Below, one piece after another: positions 6,636 to 11,496 of a stretch of DNA of 11,496 bases. The DNA comes from Actinomycetes bacterium (GTDB taxonomy: Bacteria; Actinomycetota; Thermoleophilia; Solirubrobacterales; 70-9). Below the pieces are notes generated by a model. The model saw only the letters and a program-made list of their open reading frames with translations. It did not search any database and was not told the origin of the DNA. Location: assembly GCA_023434465.1 (NCBI GenBank), contig JAEYSQ010000006.1, positions 1 through 11,496 of the forward strand. Reading direction: 5' to 3'. The translations under genes and the position numbers were made by a program. The first letter of the stretch is position 1; every line of letters starts with the position of its first letter.

Positions 6636-9600
6636 GCCAAGGTCGACAACCCGTCGCCGCCGAACTTCCGGGCCGAGATCAGTGGCGGCTTCCTCGAGGT
6701 CGTTGGTACTTCGGGCACCGCCCTCGGCATTCCGATGGACTTTTCCGAGTTCGACCTGCCGAACCCGGCCTTCTCGGGCACCGTGACGACCAACGCCAAC
6801 GGTTACGGCGTGATCACCGTTCCCAACTCGACTTACGTCAACTGCGTCGCGGCGCAGACCCCGGTCAACGGCGGCATCTGCTTCCCGCCGATCCCGGTCA
6901 ACGTCGACGACATCGCGGTGACCGTCCGGATCCAGCCCGTGGCGGGCTTCACCGGCATGATCGATCCGCTCAGCGGCATCGTCCACATGACCATGCCGCT
7001 CCGGTTGAAGATCGAAGGTGCCGCGCTCGGTATCGACCTCGGAAACTCCTGTTATGTCGGTAGTTCGGGTTCGCCGATCACACTGGCCACCAGGACCCAC
7101 GTCGGGGCCTTCCCCACCACCCCCACACCGCCCGCCCAGAACGTTGCGGTCGCCAATCTGATCGCCGACAATGCCGGCTGGATTGCCGGCGAGCCGTACA
7201 CCGACGAAGCCGGTGTCTGGCCCGAGGCGCCGGTCGCTGTCCCGGGCTTCCCGACTGACGGCTCGGGTGGCAAGCCGACCGCCGCCCAGGTCCTCGTCGC
7301 ACCGCTGACTTCATTCATCGAGCGTGGCGCCGGCTCCTGGCGAGGGGTTGACGAGACCTACAACGCCCCGGCAGCGGAAGGTTGTGGTCTGGCGACCAGC
7401 CAGTTGAACAGCACCCTGGGCCTGCCCTCACAGGGCAACAACACCGCGGTGACGGACTTCCGCTTCACGAGCTTCCCGCAGCGGACCGATCCGGCGAACG
7501 CGATCGTGAACAAAGCGGTGAAGTCGCGCTTCACCGCTCCGGGAGTATCGGCCAGCCCGTGGCTGACCACCCAGACCCCGACCGCAGTTTCGGCCCAGAA
7601 CGTTCAGCTCGATGCCTCGACCAGCTACTTCAAGGTCGGCGGCCACGCAACCGAGCGTTACTCGTTCGACTTCGGCACGGGGACCTTCGGCGCCTGGACC
7701 ACGAACCCGGTCGCCAACTTCACCGCTCCGACCATTTCCGAAGGGTCACCGCCGATCACCCTGCCAATCCGGGTCCGGATCAAGGACACCGGGGGGGACA
7801 TGGACATCGCTCAGCGCACCCTCCGCGTGGTGCCGGCGACGGACATCTCGCTCGATACCAAGGCCAGCAGCGTGGCGGGGGATGGCAAGCTCCGCGCCGG
7901 CTCGAGTGGACACGTGACGTTTGACGTCAAGAACAACTCGGCCAACGACGCGAGCTCGCTGCCACTGACCCTGACCGCATCGGTACCGACCGGTGTCTCG
8001 ATCACCAGCTTCAACAGCCCCGGCGCCTGGAACTGCACCAACGACGCGTCGAACATCAGCTGCACCCTGCCCGCCAGCGGTCTCGCGGCAGGCGCCACCA
8101 GTCAGTTCGACGCCACGGTCGACGTTGCCACCAACGCGGCGAATCCCGCGCAGATCAATGCCAACGTCGCGATGGCCGGTGACCCCTCGCCCGCCAACAA
8201 CACGGACAACCTCGCGGCCCCGGTAGTCAAGACCGACCTCGCGGTGGATGTCAGTCACAGCGACCAGCTGGTGGCCAACGGCTGGTTCCCCTACACCGTC
8301 GACGTCGAGAACGTCGGTGACGGAGTCACGGTTGGAGGATCCACGGTTGGCGTTTCACTGCCGTCCGGCTTCACCTACCGCAGCGAAGGCTCCGGCGGCT
8401 TCGGATGGAGCTGTGCCCCGTCCGATCCCCAGAACATTTCCTGCGGCCGCTCGGCGGAGATCGCCGGCAACGACAGCGCCCCGCCGATCACCATCTGGGC
8501 GCGGATCGACCGGACTACTCCGGCCGAGAACCGCACGGTGTCGGCCACGGTTTCGACCCAGGGTGACATCGGTGCCTTCAGCGGTGCCGACAACGATGAT
8601 GACACCGACCTGGTCCACGTCCTCAACGATCTCGCCGCGGACGTCAGTGTCGCCGGCGCCTTCACGGTCGGGGACCCCGGGACGATCACCTACTCGGTGA
8701 CCAATGAGTCGGTCGTACCCGGCACGGTTGCCACCAGCATCGACTCGGCCCTGCCGGCCGGCCTGACCGTGACCGCGGTCGACGGCGCCGGTTGGGATTG
8801 CTCGGCCACCGTGCTCGACAGCGACCAGATCCAGTGTGAGCACGCCGCCGGAATCAGTGACGGCGCCACCACCGGCGAAGTCACGGCTACCGTCGCCGTG
8901 GCCCAGGCCGCCTACCCTGGCGTTTCCGTTCCGGTCACCCTGACCAACACGGAGGATGCTTTCTCCCCGAACAACGAGGACGCGGCCGACGTTCCGGTCC
9001 GGCGGCTGGACCTGGCGATCGAGAAGATCGCCGTCAAGCCCTTCAACGTCGGAATCGAGGGCCGTTACCGGCTCAACGTGACCAACGTCGGAGATGCCAT
9101 CACGGTCGGTGACATCACGGTCACCGACACGCTGCCTGCCGGACTCAAGCTCAAGGGCGTATCCGGAGCTGGCTGGGATTGCTCCGACTCCACGGTCGGC
9201 GGTGCCGACGTGATCTGCGTCATGGAGAACACGCTCGGCGGGGGTATTCAGGCCGCCCCGATCGAGGTCCGGGTGGATGTGCTCGACGAGGCTGCTGAAG
9301 CCGGAACGGTGATCAACACCGCTTACGTGGACACCGCCCGCGACACCCGTGGCGTCCCGGAGGACTCCGCGATCGAGGCGAACAACACCTCGAGCGTTTC
9401 GACGACTGCGGTCGCGGTCGACCTCTCGATCGAGTCCCGGCACCAGGGTGCCTTCCGGGTCGGAGCCGATGACGTCTACTCGCTCGACATCCGCAACGTC
9501 GGTTTCTTCGGAACCGATCCGGGCGAGTCGATCACGGTCACCGACAACCTGCCGGACGGAATCGTCCCGGACGTCGACAACATCGAAGCGACGCGGCCCG

Positions 9601-11496
9601 GCTGGGAATGCACCGAGAACGCCGGTGACGTGACCTGCACGCTCGAGGCCCCGGACGCTCTCAGCTCGGCGATGGAGCCCGAGTCATCGGTCACGATCGA
9701 CATTCCCGTTCACATCACGGATGCGGCGGCCGACAATTCGGACAACATCGCTGAAGTCTCGACCGCGCGTGACGCGAACCCGGCGCTCAGCCCGAACAAC
9801 ATCGCGACCGACCCGACCGAAGTCAGGCGCATAGACGTCTCGGTCGCCGGTGAGGTTTCGATCGCCCCGCGGGCCGGCGGAATCGGTGAACTTTCGATCA
9901 CCGTCCACAACGGAGGCAGCGCCCCGACGGTCGAACCGACCACGGTCGTCATGCCTCTCGCCACCGGAGTCTCGTTCCGTCCGACCGGTTCGACCACGGC
10001 GGGCTGGAGCTGCTCCTCGACCGGCGTGGCAACCCAGGTGACCTGTGTTCGCTCGCAGAGCATCGCCGCCGGTGCTGACGCTCCGGCGCTGAAGCTTCGA
10101 ACCAACGTGGGCAATACGGCCCCGGCCAGTTGGGATACCGGTCTCGAAGTTGCGACCAACGGCGAGCCGGACACGCGGCTGGCCGACAATGAAGCCACGG
10201 TCGCGCCGACCCTCGAGACCATCGATCTCGCGATCACGAAGAGTCACGACCCGGCCGCGGTACGCGCCGGCAAGCGCGGCAGCTTCAAGATCCACGTCGA
10301 GAACGTCGGCAACCAGGCCTCAGTTGCCTCGTACAGGGTCCAGGACCCGGTCAACCCGACCTTCCAGAACGTGAGCGCGAGCGGGCCCGGCTGGACCTGC
10401 TCGGTGGCTGGCGATGCCGTTGACTGCACCCGCACCGCTTCGCTGCCCGCCGGTGCTCCGGCTCCGGACATCACGGTCGGTTTCGACATCCCGGGCACCG
10501 CCTCAGGCTCGAAGGACTCGGTCGCCACGGTCAGCAGCACCGACGATCCGTTCGCGGCAAACAATTCCGCCAGTGACCCGATCTCGGTCGTGGCCACGGC
10601 GGACGTCACCGTCTCGATCGACCAGCCGTCGACGATGCGGGTCGGCGACACGGTCGGCATCACCTACACGGTCCGGAACATCGGAACCGACTCGACCGCG
10701 GGCGCCCCGAGCGTCAAGCTGAACGTCAGCGTGAGCGAAGGTCTCGCCCCGGTCGGCAACGCCGGTGACGGTGACTGGAACTGTGACCCGGTCCCGGCGG
10801 TCGGGCTGAACCCGGCTTACCTCGATTGTGAGTACGGAGGAACCCTCGCCCCCGGGGCCGACACGACCATGGTCGGCGAGTTCGACGTCGTCCCGACCAG
10901 TGACAGCAACACCCAGTCGCTGGCCGTGGCCTCGACCCCGGGTGATGTGAACCCGTCGAACAACTACGCAAATGCGACCTCCAGCCTTTCCGGAGTCGAC
11001 CTCGAAGCCACCGTGGCTGCGGCCGGCACTTCGACCGAGCACATGGAGGCCGGCATCACGGCAACCCGCGTGGTCACGGTCAAGAACGTCGGCACTTCGA
11101 GCACCACCGGCCCGACCAGCGTTTCGGTCGACCTCCCGGATGGAGTCCAGTGGGATTCCGAAGTCGGTCAGGGCACCAGTGGCTGGAACTGTGGTCAGAT
11201 CATCCGCAAGGTCACCTGTGTCCGCGGTGAACAGCTGGCCGCCGAGCAGACCGCGCCGGCGCTCAACCTGGGCCTTCGCGCCAGTCGCTCGAACGCGCCC
11301 TCGGTCGGCATCAGCTATGTGGTCTCGACCACCGGTGACGAGAACCAGTCCAACGACAGCGCCAACCGGACCGAGGAGGTTCGCTTCAATCCGGAAACGG
11401 TGATCACTTCCGGTCCCGGCAACGGCACATCGAAGTCGGCTTCCGCCGAGTTCAACAGCCCGGACAGCGGAGTCACCTTCGAATGCCGCGTTGACA
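6531..11496 (+). CDS. Giant secreted DUF11-repeat protein, 3'-partial
   Basis: The frame is open from 6531 to the right edge without a stop, giving at least 1655 residues. I chose ATG 6531 because of the Shine-Dalgarno match and because the product then begins with a compact signal peptide (residues 1-35). Domains in order: an unassigned module resembling one in gene 1 (about 36-330), a PKD-like domain (about 348-436), nine DUF11-type repeats (438-1621), and the start of an Ig-like repeat of the gene 1 type (from 1622). Each DUF11 unit has a G-W-x-C ... C pair, so disulfides are likely and the protein is almost surely exported. No catalytic motif or anchor is visible, and the C-terminus lies beyond the window. 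It follows gene 1 by 63 bases on the same strand, which suggests co-transcription. Role inferred only: surface or matrix protein. An upstream start at 6471 or 6480 would add 20 or 17 charged residues ahead of the signal peptide. Confidence 0.9.
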   Translation, partial: MKATGNRTAKVRKAVLAAFAALLLGLALAPSGANAAKVDNPSPPNFRAEISGGFLEVVGTSGTALGIPMDFSEFDLPNPAFSGTVTTNANGYGVITVPNSTYVNCVAAQTPVNGGICFPPIPVNVDDIAVTVRIQPVAGFTGMIDPLSGIVHMTMPLRLKIEGAALGIDLGNSCYVGSSGSPITLATRTHVGAFPTTPTPPAQNVAVANLIADNAGWIAGEPYTDEAGVWPEAPVAVPGFPTDGSGGKPTAAQVLVAPLTSFIERGAGSWRGVDETYNAPAAEGCGLATSQLNSTLGLPSQGNNTAVTDFRFTSFPQRTDPANAIVNKAVKSRFTAPGVSASPWLTTQTPTAVSAQNVQLDASTSYFKVGGHATERYSFDFGTGTFGAWTTNPVANFTAPTISEGSPPITLPIRVRIKDTGGDMDIAQRTLRVVPATDISLDTKASSVAGDGKLRAGSSGHVTFDVKNNSANDASSLPLTLTASVPTGVSITSFNSPGAWNCTNDASNISCTLPASGLAAGATSQFDATVDVATNAANPAQINANVAMAGDPSPANNTDNLAAPVVKTDLAVDVSHSDQLVANGWFPYTVDVENVGDGVTVGGSTVGVSLPSGFTYRSEGSGGFGWSCAPSDPQNISCGRSAEIAGNDSAPPITIWARIDRTTPAENRTVSATVSTQGDIGAFSGADNDDDTDLVHVLNDLAADVSVAGAFTVGDPGTITYSVTNESVVPGTVATSIDSALPAGLTVTAVDGAGWDCSATVLDSDQIQCEHAAGISDGATTGEVTATVAVAQAAYPGVSVPVTLTNTEDAFSPNNEDAADVPVRRLDLAIEKIAVKPFNVGIEGRYRLNVTNVGDAITVGDITVTDTLPAGLKLKGVSGAGWDCSDSTVGGADVICVMENTLGGGIQAAPIEVRVDVLDEAAEAGTVINTAYVDTARDTRGVPEDSAIEANNTSSVSTTAVAVDLSIESRHQGAFRVGADDVYSLDIRNVGFFGTDPGESITVTDNLPDGIVPDVDNIEATRPGWECTENAGDVTCTLEAPDALSSAMEPESSVTIDIPVHITDAAADNSDNIAEVSTARDANPALSPNNIATDPTEVRRIDVSVAGEVSIAPRAGGIGELSITVHNGGSAPTVEPTTVVMPLATGVSFRPTGSTTAGWSCSSTGVATQVTCVRSQSIAAGADAPALKLRTNVGNTAPASWDTGLEVATNGEPDTRLADNEATVAPTLETIDLAITKSHDPAAVRAGKRGSFKIHVENVGNQASVASYRVQDPVNPTFQNVSASGPGWTCSVAGDAVDCTRTASLPAGAPAPDITVGFDIPGTASGSKDSVATVSSTDDPFAANNSASDPISVVATADVTVSIDQPSTMRVGDTVGITYTVRNIGTDSTAGAPSVKLNVSVSEGLAPVGNAGDGDWNCDPVPAVGLNPAYLDCEYGGTLAPGADTTMVGEFDVVPTSDSNTQSLAVASTPGDVNPSNNYANATSSLSGVDLEATVAAAGTSTEHMEAGITATRVVTVKNVGTSSTTGPTSVSVDLPDGVQWDSEVGQGTSGWNCGQIIRKVTCVRGEQLAAEQTAPALNLGLRASRSNAPSVGISYVVSTTGDENQSNDSANRTEEVRFNPETVITSGPGNGTSKSASAEFNSPDSGVTFECRVD
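6636..7520 (+). other. Unassigned N-terminal module of gene 2
   Basis: About 295 residues after the signal peptide that I cannot place in a known family. Landmarks are G-G-F-L-E-V-V-G, G-V-I-T-V-P, C-F-P-P-I-P-V-N-V-D-D-I, G-F-T-G-M-I-D-P-L-S-G, M-P-L-R-L-K-I-E-G, N-S-C-Y-V-G, G-C-G-L-A-T, L-G-L-P-S-Q-G-N and D-F-R-F-T. These parallel the module at 5490-6015 of gene 1. The gene 2 version is longer because of roughly 90 extra residues between T-R-T-H-V-G-A-F and E-G-C-G, starting with a proline/threonine-rich patch. Confidence 0.55.
7572..7838 (+). other. PKD-like domain of gene 2
   Basis: Residues about 348-436 contain V-Q-L-D-A-S-T-S-Y, then Y-S-F-D-F-G-T-G-T-F and the closing I-R-V-R-I-K-D-T-G-G. 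That is the order expected in a PKD domain (L-D-x-S-x-S, then Y-x-W/F-D-F-G-D-G). It joins the N-terminal module to the DUF11 array. Confidence 0.6.
7842..11393 (+). repeat. Nine tandem DUF11-type repeats in gene 2
   Basis: Nine units of 123-138 residues start at nt 7842, 8235, 8640, 9009, 9420, 9834, 10224, 10602 and 10998. Each opens with D-(L/V/I)-x-(V/I/L), continues to a strand with V-x-N-x-G or similar, has a P-x-G-(V/L/F) motif, then a G-x-W-x-C ... C pair, an A-G or similar turn, and a closing N-N-x-(D/A) segment such as P-A-N-N-T-D-N. This matches the DUF11 conserved repeat found in bacterial and archaeal surface proteins. Both cysteines are present in all nine units; unit 8 has the longest spacing between them. 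The units differ well at the protein level, so the array is not a recent amplification. Confidence 0.8.
11394..11496 (+). other. Start of an Ig-like repeat of the gene 1 type in gene 2, cut by the window edge
   Basis: After the ninth DUF11 unit the protein reads E-T-V-I-T-S-G-P-G-N-G, then A-S-A-E-F-N-S and T-F-E-C-R-V-D, where the window ends. This matches the opening of the gene 1 Ig-like units, such as the one at 4936-5193 with T-F-E-C-R-I-D-G-G. It indicates that gene 2 goes on to at least one such unit beyond the edge. Confidence 0.7.

Noticed and set aside
7791..7797. Run of seven G in gene 2 as a phase-variation tract
   Set aside because: The frame is intact here and a single short run in high-GC coding DNA is expected by chance. 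Only strain comparison could support switching.
7382..7924. Open frame of 180 codons on the + strand
   Set aside because: It is out of frame with gene 2, which is continuous through this stretch with a readable PKD-like domain. The alternative product is R/G/H/P-rich without motifs.
8355..9443. Long open frame on the - strand (362 codons)
   Set aside because: It lies opposite the DUF11 array and has a low-complexity D/R/G/V-rich product without motifs. It is a shadow frame.
7842..11393. Regular repeats as a CRISPR or recent DNA tandem array
   Set aside because: The periodicity is at the protein-domain level (about 125-138 codons) and the nucleotide units are diverged. There are no short identical repeats with unique spacers.

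Overview
The window is a high-GC bacterial segment packed with coding sequence on the + strand. It holds parts of two very large, repeat-rich exported proteins and nothing else that I can support: no RNA genes, mobile elements, CRISPR arrays or opposite-strand genes. The protein style suggests a Gram-positive actinobacterium, most likely the Thermoleophilia/Solirubrobacterales group. That style is Cys-paired Ig-like repeats of the F-E-C-R-I-D-G-G type, G-T-P-P-N-C linkers, a lysine-rich C-terminal beta domain and DUF11 arrays. The taxonomic placement is an inference from family style, not something the bases prove.

Layout. Gene 1 enters from the left edge (frame open from nt 3, true start upstream) and ends at the TAG at 6465-6467. 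In order it carries three ASH/choice-of-anchor-D type repeats (132-1112), a long stretch I cannot assign (1113-2099), a PKD-like domain (2100-2444), a cadherin/tandem-95-like domain (2445-2741), nine Ig-like repeats with a Cys pair each (2742-5420), an unassigned beta-rich module between two near-identical Cys-flanked linkers (5427-6068), and a lysine-rich C-terminal domain (6078-6464). After 63 bases without an obvious terminator or promoter, gene 2 starts at 6531 with a clear Shine-Dalgarno sequence and signal peptide. It stays open to the right edge (at least 1655 codons). It has an N-terminal module that resembles the one near the end of gene 1, a PKD-like domain, nine DUF11-type repeats (7842-11393), and then the first part of an Ig-like repeat of the gene 1 type at the right edge.

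How they may work together. Both proteins look like long extracellular rods of beta-sandwich domains stiffened by disulfides. Same strand, tight spacing, a shared module and a shared Ig repeat type suggest one operon of related cell-surface or secreted proteins (adhesion, sheath or matrix roles are possible). No catalytic domain or sorting signal is visible, so the actual function is unknown. The most interesting signal is the module shared by the two neighbouring genes, which I do not match to any family I know.
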